From contig JAQFVV010000503.1 in the NCBI GenBank assembly GCA_028023455.1, positions 1 through 64,000 of the forward strand: a stretch of DNA of 64,000 nt, read 5' to 3'. The first letter of the stretch is position 1; each line of letters starts with the position of its first letter. A program made the position numbers and the translations under genes. The stretch is from Epiperipatus broadwayi (lineage: Eukaryota; Onychophora; Udeonychophora; Euonychophora; Peripatidae). The notes under the pieces were generated by a model. It was given only the letters and a program-made list of their open reading frames with translations, had not been told where the DNA came from and did not search any database. Shown one piece after another: positions 28,808 through 41,325 of this stretch.

Positions 28808-29835
28808 TCAATAGATGGAGCTTTACCAAGACCTCCAAACAAGTGTATTTTTGTTTACATAAACGTCAGAGTCAGAATTAACTGTCTCTTTCGTTGGCTC
28901 CACCCTCAGACCAGCTGATTTCAAGCTGATTTTCTATCATCAGTAAAGGATAGGAGTTAGAAACTAGACCTAAACACTAACTCCAAGTGTTTATGCAACA
29001 AGTTTCTATCAGTTTGCAAGCATGAATTTTTTAGACACATAAAAGTCTTCAAACTCAGCTTATCAAGCCAGATAGCTATATGGGTCTGATATCAGTTCAG
29101 TTTCTCCACATAGTCAAAGCTTCTGCAATATATATCATTGCAAGAAGCCTTAAACGTACATTTATGAAAAACAAAAACAAGTTTTATATATGTAAACTTG
29201 CTATTGCTTGTATTTATGATCAATAGATGGAGTTTTACCAAGACCTTCAAACAAGTGTATTTTTGTTTACATAAACATCAGAGTCAGAATTAACTGTCTC
29301 TTTCATTGGCTCCACCCTCAGATCAGCTGATTTCAAGCTGATTTGCTATCATCAGTAAAGGATAGGAGTTAGAAACTAGACCTAAACATTAACTCCAAGC
29401 AGTTATGCAACAAGTTTCTATCAAATACAAGCGATAGCAAGTTTATGTATATAAAACTTGTTTTTGTTTTTCATAAATGTATCTTTAAGGTTTCTCACAA
29501 TAATATATATTGCAGAAGCTTTGACTATGTGAAGAAACTGAACTGATATCAGACCCATATAGCTATCTGGCTTGATAAGCTGAGTTTGAAGACATTTATG
29601 TGTCTAAAAAATTCATGCTTGCAAACTGATAGAAACTTGTTGCATAAACGCTTGGAGTTAGTGTTTAGGTCTAGTTTCTAACTCCTATCCTTCACTGATG
29701 ATAGCAAATCAGCTTGTAATCAGCTGATCTGAGGGTGGAGCCAATGAAAGAGACAGTTAATTCTGACTCTGATGTTTATGTAAACAAAAATATGCTTGTT
29801 TGGAGGTCTTGGTAAAGCTCCTTCTATTGATCATA
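28808..29835. repeat. Large imperfect inverted repeat of an interspersed element
   Basis: Unit 28808-29210 (+) starts TCAATAGATGGAG and contains ATAAACGTCAGAGTCAG and TAGGAGTTAGAAACTAGACC. A partial direct copy follows at 29219-29425. A full reverse complement then runs about 29435-29835, ending CTTCTATTGATCA. The arms are about 400 bp with roughly one mismatch per 20 bases. A single-stranded copy would form a long hairpin with the partial unit as its loop. Confidence 0.85.
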
Positions 29836-29883
29836 AATAGAAGTGATAGCAAGTTTACGTATATAAAACTTGTTTTTGTTTTT

Positions 29884-29945
<62 letters not shown>
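29884..29945. repeat. (CA)n-(TA)n compound microsatellite
   Basis: About 22 bases of CA are followed by about 40 bases of TA, directly before the Penelope tail. Confidence 0.93.
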
Positions 29946-29948
<3 letters not shown>

Positions 29949-30119
29949 CAAGCATAAAGCTAAACTAGTCAATATATAATTAAAATTACCCCAAACCCAA
30001 AATTCGACCAGACCAGCATAAAAATAATATTAAAACACTACCAAAGGTTTCACTGCTACAAGCAGACTTCTCAAGTGTAAAGAACTACTAAAACTACACA
30101 ATATATATAATATTAAACA

Positions 30120-30574
30120 TTACCCACAAATCCATTCACTTCCCATCCACCCTTAATATTAAAAGAACTCTTAAATAATTAATTGCTTCAGAATAATAAA
30201 TTTTCAATAATAAAGATTTTTTAATTGTTCTTTTGATTTCATTTCTCTCAAAAAAGACAATGTTAGCTTCATCAAAATCAATAGTATGGCCTGCATATTT
30301 TTCATGGACGTACAAAGCAGAACTAAGATATCTATTTTTAACTCTACTTTTATGAACCTTTTATTCTTTCATTTAAATTCAAACTACTCTGACCTTTGTA
30401 AACCTTCTTACAAAATAAACAAGGAATAAAATATACTACACCAGAAACAGTCTTTCTATCAAAAATTTCTTTTTTATTATTTAATAAATTATTCAATGTA
30501 ACACCCCTTTTCCAAGCAATTTTCATATTTCCAAACAATTTACTATTTCTACACACAATTTTATAAGAAGACAA
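30120..30574 (-). pseudogene. GIY-YIG endonuclease of Penelope copy 2
   Basis: It begins SYKIVCRNSKLFGNMKIAWK, joining the RT thumb to the endonuclease, then GVVYFIPCLFCKKVYKGQSS, where the usual Ile of YIG is Lys (YKG). The frame then shifts near 30358, and the remaining half is read in another frame down to ...FVG near 30120. The YIG-to-YKG change removes part of the active-site strand, so the nuclease is dead twice over. Confidence 0.83.
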
Positions 30575-30596
30575 TTAATATGACAAAGAAATAAAA

Positions 30597-32089
30597 TCAT
30601 ATTTTTTTAACCTTTACATCCTTACAAATATTATTAAATAAAATACTTTTAAGAAATTTATCAGAGTATCCAACACTCAAGTAATTTTTATAAAATTGAT
30701 ATTTCTGAAACAAAGCTACCCCAGTAGAATTATTTAATTTAATATTCCTATGACAATAATTTCTTAAAGCAGCTACTTTATGAAATACAGACTGATAGCT
30801 ATCAGGTTTAATTATAGATCTTAATTCTTTACTTTTGACCAAATGACTGCACAATAAACAATTAGTTTCTACATTTCTAATCACCAAAAGATCTAAAAAT
30901 TTTAGCTTACCAAAATCTAACCCCCCTCCTTCTAACATAAATCTTGTAGAAGGATCAAAACAATTAAACTCATTTACAAATTTCTTCAATTTATCATTCT
31001 CAACTACAAATAAACAATCATCAACATATCTGACAATTAACTTTACATATAAACAATTCTTTTTAATAATAATTTCCTCTTCCATATAATTAATATAAAC
31101 TGAACATACTAAAGGAGAAATAATATAACCTATTATCTACCCTTCCTTAATCTAATAAAAATTACCTTTATAAGTAATATAGATGGAATCTTCCAATAGC
31201 AAAAGCAAATCTTTAATTACCTTAATTTTATTTTTTGATAAAAAACTTTTTTTAATCAATACAGACATAAGAATATCAATATTGCTTGACCTATTAACAG
31301 ACTGATATATATTTTCAATATCTAAACTTCCAAATACCCAATTACTTTCTATTTTAAAATTATTAATCTTATCAAAAGCCTCAAAAGAAGAAGAAACTGT
31401 ATAATGACCAAAATCAACAAATTGTTTTAAAAAATTATTCAAGAATCTAGAAATACCCTCTACAACACTACATGTAAAAACAAAAATAAATATTAAAGGA
31501 AAACCATCTTTATGAGTCTTAATATTCACAAACATCTTAGCTGATGTAAAATCATTAGCATAGCATTTTAAATAATTTACTCTATTAAAAAAAAATTTAA
31601 ATTAACCATTTTCTTCATAATATCTATCAATTTTCTTTTAATCAAATTACCTGGATCTTTATCTAAAAACGTATATTTACCATTATTTAATTCTCTATCC
31701 ATTTTCTCTTTGAATTCATTTCCTTTCATAATGACAAACCTACCAGCTCTGTCTTCATGAGAAATTATTACATAATTAGCAATTAACTTATTCTTAAGAT
31801 GTTTAATCTCAACAAGATTAATAACATTTTTTATCCTTTTTAAACTTTTATTCAAAATCGATTGAATACCAACTTTCTGCTCATCACTCAAATTACTAGA
31901 TTCAATAGATGAAATTGTATCAAAAACTATATTTTTTGAATGGAATGGAACAAAATTAGGGCCTTTACCAAGAATATTTAATTCTCTATCATTTAACTTT
32001 ATATCAGAAAGATTAAATACTCTATCACCAAAAGCATTATTCTCATACCCTTTATCACTACAATAAATTTTATTAACTTTCCCAAACAA
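30597..32089 (-). pseudogene. Penelope-like RT, copy 2, with intact YVDD
   Basis: The N-terminal part (32089-31577) contains LNDRELNILGKGPNFVPFHS, the usual Penelope opening, and ISHEDRAGRFVIMKGNEF. The next part (31535-31152) begins IKTHKDGFPL and continues to WVFGSLDIENIYQSVNRSS. A stop lies where copy 1 reads Lys in GNFYKIKEG, and more stops occur to about 31086. The last part (31085-30597) has RYVDDCLFVVENDK with the catalytic box at about 31018-31029, then LKFLDLLVIRN and VGYSDKF. Frames change between 31577 and 31535 and again after 30597. The catalytic Asp pair, lost in copy 1, is preserved here. Confidence 0.86.
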
Positions 32090-32351
32090 CCACTTTAATT
32101 TTCTTTCATATTTTTTACAATAGAAATTTGACCTATTCTGTCTAAATTATCTCATAAAAAAATTCAAAATTGAATAATTAAAATCTTGCCTCCTGTCTAA
32201 ATGATATCTATTTCTTTTATAAACATAAATAAATTTGTAAAACCTTACAAAATTTTCTTTTAAAAAAAACTATTCAAAATATATGTTTGTAAGTTTAAAA
32301 CCAAATTCCTATTTTGAAGCAACTTTTTATTTCTACTAAAATTAATAAATG

Positions 32352-34319
<1,968 letters not shown>

Positions 34320-34402
34320 TCTCTTCCTCTCTCTTGCTCTCTCTCTCTCTCTCTCTTGCTCTCTCTCTCTCTCTATATATATCTCTCTCTATATATATAT
34401 AT
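34320..34402. repeat. (CT)n and (TA)n microsatellite
   Basis: CT arrays interrupted by TTGC are followed by short TA arrays. Copy 2 of block A has only TA at this place (41305-41325). Confidence 0.92.
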
Positions 34403-36507
34403 TGTAATGATATGGAGAATAACATCTTACCATCATCTGCACTACAGGGCGCCATCTAGGCATTTGAACCTAGAAAATTTTATAAAGTAGGCAGATATGT
34501 AAGTCAAAAAAATTTTTTTTTTTTTTTTTGAATTTTGATTCCGGTCATTAGCCCAAGTCACTAGCTCAGGGAATAGCAGAGATTTAATAAGATAATATCT
34601 TATCTAATTATATTTCAATATTAAAAAATAAATAAAATAAGCCACTGCCAGTAATTAACATACAAAAATGTATTTACGCTTTTTTATTATATATTATATA
34701 TAATATATATATATATATATATAAGATTTAACATTATTATTTTAATATGTTTACTTTAACATTTAACATTATTTTTACTTTCATTTTATTTTTTTTAATT
34801 TACATTTTAAATTTTATACTATTATTAGTTCGCACAGATTTGTTTAAAAATGTTGAGTATAGATCGGTTACATCGATTCCACGGTCAAAAACATTCCAAA
34901 ATAAACATAAATGATCAAAATGCTTGCATTAACACCAGTAACTTAAAAGACATCCGAAGAAATACATTTTAGATACTCACCATAAGGTATCAGTATTTAC
35001 CAAATGTCTATATATATTTTGATCAAATATGAAAACCAAAAACATAATCAACCAGTCATGAACCCATGCAAGTGTCTATACCCAACTTAAATTTAATGCA
35101 TCTTTATTTAGAGTGTTGAGTATGAATAGACTACATAGATTTGCATTTGAAAAGAAAATATTCAATCCTTGTTTAACCTTAGGCCAAAGGTTCACAGTCA
35201 AATCAAACTTCAATCCATCTGACATATCGATGTGTTCAATGTAATATGAATACGGCAGCACAATTAGGTTAAGAGAAGAAACTGCTTCTCGTCAGATAGG
35301 AATATTACATCTATCAGACAAGAAGAGCAATAAAAAAACTCCATCGAAAGGAACAGTGTTCTACATCTTATAATCCCTTCCATAGGCAAAACAGAAGTGT
35401 GCGGTGTATAATAGCGATTCTGCCCATAGCGAATCTCTTACTACATCTACTAATTACACCAATATATCCAATCCATTGACCTAATTCAACTACAAAATGA
35501 ATAACCTAAGATTACCCTCCTCTAATATAACTTTACAAATCTATATAGCCATTCATGCCCGACTTAAGTTTAATATTTATTTAACTAGTTTAATGAAAAA
35601 CAGAAATCATAATAAAACTTAAAGAACAAATAAATAAATAAATGGAAATGATTTTACAAAAAAAATATATTAAATAAAATTATAACTAATTAATAACTAA
35701 TGTTGTTCAGATAGGATTCTATTTGTATTATTTAAATACGGAAAGTTTTTAATTTAATGTTCATTAATTATAAAGTTCTTACGGTTTTAAACAGTTCATC
35801 TTTATCTGTTGCTTGCCATTTGAATGTGAATTCCCACGCTGTCCAAAAAAGATTTGTATTCTGTTGGCCGTTTTATTCATCTGGAGGTTTTTTACTCCAG
35901 CTGGTCCTCAATGTTGAAAACGATCGTTTATTTCTCTTTCTTCGAACTGAAGGGATTGAAGAGTGCGTCTTTTCAATCCCTTCTCCTTCAACTCCATGCT
36001 AACACATATCTGTCCACTCGTAATAACCAACTAACTCTTTTATTTTCAAACCTTTCCTTTTATAATAATTTTGTGGATTAACTCAACATTATGTCATGAT
36101 GGTGAAAACCTTTTCATTGAGGTCTGATTTCCCGATGGATTTCTTTCATTTGCTAAAAGTTTCTATTGTTTTCCTATCTGACCGATGCTTATACATTTAA
36201 ATGGCCAAAGGCTAGTTTACTAATAAAAATAATCATTTCCATTTTACAAAAGATTAATTAATTTGTTTTCAAACTTAAACATATATTTTTATCTCTAAAT
36301 CTTTTCTAAAAATTTAGTTTTAAACTACTCTTTTTTTAATAAAGTTTTATTTTAATAAATATTTATCTGTGCGATTTTATATATATGCGAGTTTAAGATG
36401 ATTTTTTAATTTTCAGTTTTTAATTCTTAAAAAAGAAATTTTTATTGGCAAACTTTTTTTTTTATGTTTACTAATAAAAAATAATGTAACGAATGTATGT
36501 GCCTGTT

Positions 36508-36513
<6 letters not shown>
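34403..36513. other. ~2.1-kb insert between blocks A and B (TGTAA…TTACA ends)
   Basis: It starts TGTAATGATATGG directly after a TA array and ends in GTTACA directly before another TA array. The last 30 bases (36484-36513) read TGTAAC…GTTACA and form a small hairpin. It shares GACCGATGCTTAT (36180) with GACCGATGCTTTT (56184) of the 54-kb insert, so the two may be related. No open frame over 90 codons is present. It may be a non-autonomous element; class unknown. An A/T-rich interior holds one 81-codon frame (35757-36002) with no known domain. Confidence 0.5.

Positions 36514-36545
<32 letters not shown>
36514..36545. repeat. (TA)n microsatellite
   Basis: About 32 bases of TA separate the 2.1-kb insert from block B. 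Confidence 0.93.
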
Positions 36546-36550
<5 letters not shown>

Positions 36551-37877
36551 TATTTGTATAAATTATAGCATTAAAACAAGGATTCATTTATTTTTAAAGC
36601 AGGAAATCCTATTCAATGTCATTAGTGACATTTACCCATACTGCATTACTGACATTCAGCTTATCTTTGTGAATTTATATACATGCTTTTAATCTGGAGG
36701 TTTGCCATGATCAAACCCATAGATTTTTCCTTATGTCCTGTCCCATGAATAGTTGAGCTTCCAGGAGTTATTCCATATAAAAAGGCCTCTTCCCATTGGT
36801 GATTACAGTACACCTGGAACACACTATGTCCATCCACTTTTCTCTAAGTATTGCTCTAAGAATAGGGTCTTAGACTTCGTTTTTCATCCAAAAGCATGAT
36901 TGTTTCCTGTTATTTCTATACCACTATGTCAGTTCCACCATCTCTTCAATTATTGTTTCTTTTGCTTCATGATCCAGTTTTGATGTTATATTAAAATTGT
37001 GCTCTGGTCAAAAATATATGTAAATGCCAAATATTACCAATTTTATTAATTAATAATGTTATTTCAATCTTATTATAAAATCCCACCATCGTAATTACTA
37101 TTTCTGTGTTTAAGAGTATATGCTTTGGGGAGAATCAAGTGTTCAGTCTTTTAAATGTTAATTAAAAAAAGTTTAATATATATTTTGTCCTATAATCAAA
37201 TATAATTTTTCAAATGTATTTTATTTACTTTCGAGAACTCAGTGGTGTGAAAATAGTTTCTCTTACATATGTAATGAATCTCGTAATGCTCCCCAAAATT
37301 ATATGTTAGTCACTATGTTTCAGAACTGTAAATCAAAGTGTTAATAGAAATCTTATGTAATCTTTTAGATAAATGATTGGCATCTTAATACCATACCCAC
37401 CAAAGATGTGTCTTAAATTATATCTACTATTTAGTTAATAAAAGAGCATATGAGAATCATCAGTGTGAATCAAAATATGTAAGTATCTATTGTTTGGTAG
37501 ACCGCTCATTCACACACACTAATGTATATAATTAATTCATTATATTAAACTAATCTTTTATTATCTAATGTAATTTGAGTCATTTGCATTATCCTTTCTC
37601 CACTTCCACATGTACAACCATCTGTATGCCTATTTAATTAAGTCATATTGTAGTTAGTAAACAAGTCTAATTGTTTTCTCCGATCTGCTAGTTGGCTGGA
37701 TTTTAGAATAAATTCCCATGTCCATTATTATATGGTATTCATTAGGTGTTTGATCTGGGGCTTAGGGAATGGGTTCAAATTCTGATTGGTCCCTGACCTA
37801 AATCTTGGGCTTGACTTGGTTAAAGTACTTCGGGATTTTCAGCTCATGTTAGATGGATCAACAAGTTTTGACTGGTA
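36546..37877 (-). repeat. Block B, copy 1 (probable decayed LINE fragment)
   Basis: It aligns with 43342-44647 (TGTATTATTTG start; shared CAATGTCATTAGTGACATTT and TTAGACTTCGTTTTTCATCC). On the minus strand near 37340 the sequence can be read as HKISINTLIYSSET, close to the LVYGSETW C-terminal motif of RTE/CR1-type reverse transcriptases. Nothing else of the protein is readable. Confidence 0.6.
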
Positions 37878-39142
37878 TATACATTTTTTCCATGTTTAGA
37901 CACGTGGGGGCATCTTAATTATTTCCAGACACTGAATAGGTCATTAGTCATATGTGTAAAATCTCCTATAAATAATTTAATATATACATAATTTTCTAGA
38001 ATTAAAATGATGTAATTGTTTTTATTATATTATTTTTATAAAATGAAATACTGTTTTATTAATAAATTAAAAAGGAATTTCCTGTTTTCCATCCATAAAC
38101 TGTAATTTGTTTTGATAAATTGATATAATAAAAAAAAAGAAAACCATTTATAACCATAGACTGAATGCCATAAGTTTAAAACTTGTGTTGACTAACTATT
38201 TTGAAATGTGATGTCATGTTTAAAGTAATCAGTTTAAAAGTATAAAATTCATTTGTTAAAGTTAAAACACATGTGCTACAACCATAAATAGAATTTTTTT
38301 TGGTATCTAGTGTTGTAACCATATAAAATTTTGTTTTCCTGTGTGGCAACCACATAAGTGGAGATTTTGTGTAAAGTTAAAACCCAAGTGCTACAAACAT
38401 AAGTGTAGTACATATGTAAATTTTTTGTCTTCAATATAATCACCCTCATACCCAAAATGAATATATCTGCTGTGTTACAGATAAACCATTTAAAAATGTT
38501 TTTCAATGTTATTTTTTTTGTCTTCCAATAACTGTCATTCAGAGATATATGAAAAATGTTTACATAATTCATAAATCACTGATTGCTCTGTGTTGGCTCA
38601 CACAACATAAATTTTTTCAACCAGTAGTAGCATCAAATAATAAAAATGTTTGAAGTGGAGGATTTGAACTTAGATCACTTTTGAGAGCAATTTTTTTGAG
38701 TTGATACTATAATGACTTAATATATAAATTTTAAACATGTAATAACCAGACTATGAGTTTTCTCTTCAGATGCAGGTGTGTGGCCAAGAAAAACCAAAGA
38801 GAAAAATTGACATGAAATTAGGTTATTAGGATGGTAAAGTTCAAATATTCAATAAAATTCTAAATAAACAATTTTTTTCCAGAAAGCAAAAGGTAAATTT
38901 TCAGTAAAGCTATAGTTGGGCAAATATATAGAAAGTAGGCTGTAGATGATTTTTTTTTAAAAAATGGAAAATATCAGATAACACTAGGTCAACATAAAAA
39001 AAAGAAATGTACATAAAAAATTAACATTGATTTTTTTTATTGTTTCTTTTTGGTCATGACCTGAAGACTCACAGTCAAGACATTTTTTTAATTTTTTTTA
39101 TATTTCTTTTCATTATAAGTGGGAAAGTATGAAGCAGTAAAT
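37878..39142. other. AT-rich spacer, no gene identified
   Basis: The 98-codon minus frame at 38276-38572 has an internal repeat-like pattern (THKIST...; two related 30-base stretches near 38270 and 38370) and no domain. A patch near 38650 (GGATTTGAACTTAG) resembles a B box. Confidence 0.45.
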
Positions 39143-39286
39143 CTTAGCTTAAGATTGAGTTTCAGGGTTCTATCCACTTACCAAGTACTAACCTATGTTC
39201 AAACCTTATGTCCTATCCTGCTCCTTTAGTCATAGCTTTTTAATATTGTTTATTTTTTTCCTTCACATTAAAGTACATAGATGTGG

Positions 39287-39290
<4 letters not shown>
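39143..39290 (+). repeat. Short interspersed repeat R1, copy 2
   Basis: Matches 28576-28790 from CTTAGCTTAAGATTGAG to the TA array. It is shorter by a deletion in the middle of the second half. Confidence 0.75.
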
Positions 39291-39331
<41 letters not shown>

Positions 39332-39481
39332 CAGGAGCAAACATACTAACAAAATATTGATTTTTTAAAATATTTTATTATATGTCATTTCAGCACAGAC
39401 TTTCAGATGACCCATCACTCTCTACTCTATCTAATAACACTGATACACTCAAGCACATATATGCTGAAAAGATAAATAATT

Positions 39482-39528
39482 ACTAATATATGTATTTCAT
39501 GCTAAACCAGCAATCATCAGTTGGTCCA
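39482..39528 (-). ncRNA. Hammerhead-ribozyme-like core, left palindrome arm
   Basis: On the minus strand: ACCAA, then CTGATGA (39514-39520), then a hairpin TGCT…AGCA, then GAAA (39495-39498), then TACATATA, then TTAGT. ACCAA can pair with TTAGT (stem I, one C·A mismatch), with a two-base-pair stem III closing around ACAT. All invariant core bases are present. The base pair next to CTGATGA in stem II is a T·T mismatch. Activity is not predicted with confidence. Confidence 0.5.
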
Positions 39529-39723
39529 GATTATCATATCCCACACACATATACTATAAGTGCTCAAATATATATTAAGATAGACAATCTTCATACTTTA
39601 ATGGACAGGCTCATACTTTAATGGACAGGCTCCTTGGAGCCTGTCCATTAAAGTATGAAGATTGTCTATCTTAATATATATTTGAGCACTTATAGTATAT
39701 ATGTGTGGGAGATGATAATCTGG

Positions 39724-39767
39724 ACCAACTGATGATTGCTGGTTTAGCATGAAATACATATAGTGGT
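39724..39767 (+). ncRNA. Hammerhead-ribozyme-like core, right palindrome arm
   Basis: Plus strand: ACCAA (39724-39728), CTGATGA (39729-39735), hairpin TGCT…AGCA, GAAA (39751-39754), TACATATA, GTGGT (39763-39767). Four of five stem I pairs form, and the mismatch is at a different position from the left arm. This is what one expects if both decayed from a perfectly paired ancestor. Confidence 0.5.
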
Positions 39768-41325
39768 GATTATTTATCTTTTCAGCATATATGTGCTTGA
39801 GTGTATCACGGTTATTAGATAGAGTGGAGAGTGATGGGTTGTCTGAAAGTCTGTGCTGATATACCCTATATATTACATATATAATCAGAGGTATATAACA
39901 AGCCTGTGTTTCAGTTATTGTATGTCATTTAAATTTTTTTTAAGTATTTTTTTATCAAACTGTATATTTTTATAAAATCCAAGATGAAAGATGCAACCAT
40001 TAATTGTCCAAATGTAATTAAAGAGTTGGAAATATAATATTGTTTTAATCTTGGGAAGGAATTCTTAATTAATATTTTACTAGAAATAAAATGGGGAATA
40101 CAAGTAATACATTTTCCTTTTGTTATAAATATTTTTGTCAAATCTATTTTCAATCTGGAAATAGATTTGAATGTATTTTTAGAATGTTATGAAATGATTG
40201 CATCTTCAGAACAATGAATAAAGAAAATGTAAGATTTTGTTAGATCAGAGATTAGTTTTTGGGCTAAAAATAAGAGATTAAAAGCATTTTACAAATAACT
40301 GAGCAGGGTATAAAATGGGCTGATTTTAAACATCAAGGATTAGCTGCTATTGAGAGAACTGTGTTGTCAAGATAACCCACACTGAATTGAAATTTAAAAA
40401 TGATGATTGAGTAGAAAGCCCATCATCTGTCAATGTCATCTGCTGCTACCTTACATCATGCTTCTCTAGAATGAAGTAAAGGCACAACCTGAGGACTTTG
40501 GACTTCTGATCAGAAGCTTGCTGTTACCTAAGAACTCACATGGATCCTCAAACCAATGTTCATGTGCTAGCCTTATTAAAATGGACTTTAAGAAATGTGC
40601 AAGGTAACTTTTCATGCCATCTGAAAGTAAATCTAGTCTAACAAATCTCATATCCTCCTATCAAGATTTTTCCTAATGTATTGTTTAATTTTATCTTTTT
40701 CTAATATTTAAATTGCTCTCAAATGATTTTTTTTAATCTAATCCTATCTTGTATGCTCTAACTTTCTTTAACTTTGGTGAGGTCAATTATTTATATGTAG
40801 TTATTACTTGATTTTATATATATATATGCTTTTATTATTAATATGTCAATCTCAAGCAATTTGATGAGCTGAATTTTTCAAAATCTTTTCTTTCCTCCTT
40901 TAAATTAAACCTCCATGAATTAAGATTATTAACATTTTCTCAAATCATAACGTATTATTAATTAGTACACTCACCAGATTGTTTTTATAGGTCAACATTT
41001 TATTTTGTATTTTTAGTATAAAAATTATTATTTGTTCCACTCCAAATAAAATGAAGTAATTCTGCATGGGGTAAATCCATCACTCAAGCTAATTAATGCT
41101 TTGAAATCTTTTAAAATGTTATTTATTTAAATTATGAAAAGGTGACCTATTAATTGTCTTCTACACAACTGCTATTTTTTATACTCTTAAAATATCAAAT
41201 ATTTATGTATTCTAGTTATTAGAAAAGACATGAAGGTAGGATTGAATTATTTTTAAATCGTAGAAAAGAAAGGGGGTAAATTTTAATATTTCTTTTACTA
41301 AATTATATATATATATATTGTAACG

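Larger units (their letters stand above)
29946..32351 (-). mobile_element. Penelope-like retroelement, copy 2, nearly full length
   Basis: Same family as the copy at 5.6 kb, but it keeps the N-terminal RT region. On the minus strand it runs from about 32340 (5' region) to the shared tail ending at 29946 (TTACAAGCATAAAGC). It is interrupted by several frameshifts and stops. At the 5' side it abuts an opposite-strand copy of its own 3' end (32352-32735). Confidence 0.88.
39391..39920. mobile_element. Palindromic insertion of 'HH' repeat (head-to-head copies)
   Basis: The left arm is about 39391-39624 and the right arm 39634-39861. They are reverse complements over more than 220 bases with few differences, meeting at GGAGCCTGTCCATTAAAG. 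A 20-base CATACTTTAATGGACAGGCT unit is duplicated at the left-arm end. TATGTCATTT flanks the insertion at 39381-39390 and 39921-39930 and appears once in the empty copy of block A, so it looks like a 10-bp target duplication. About 60 bases between the right arm and the duplication are not palindromic. Confidence 0.85.
39332..41303. repeat. Duplicated block A, copy 2
   Basis: Second copy of 32839-34319. It is interrupted at 39391-39920 by the palindromic insertion. The sequence before and after that insertion (…TATGTCATTT) resumes the alignment with copy 1. Confidence 0.85.

Noticed and set aside
29690-29760. CTGATGATAGC in the 29-kb inverted element as a second hammerhead
   Set aside because: No GAAA follows at a distance that allows a stem II, and the bases after CTGATGA do not pair with anything nearby.
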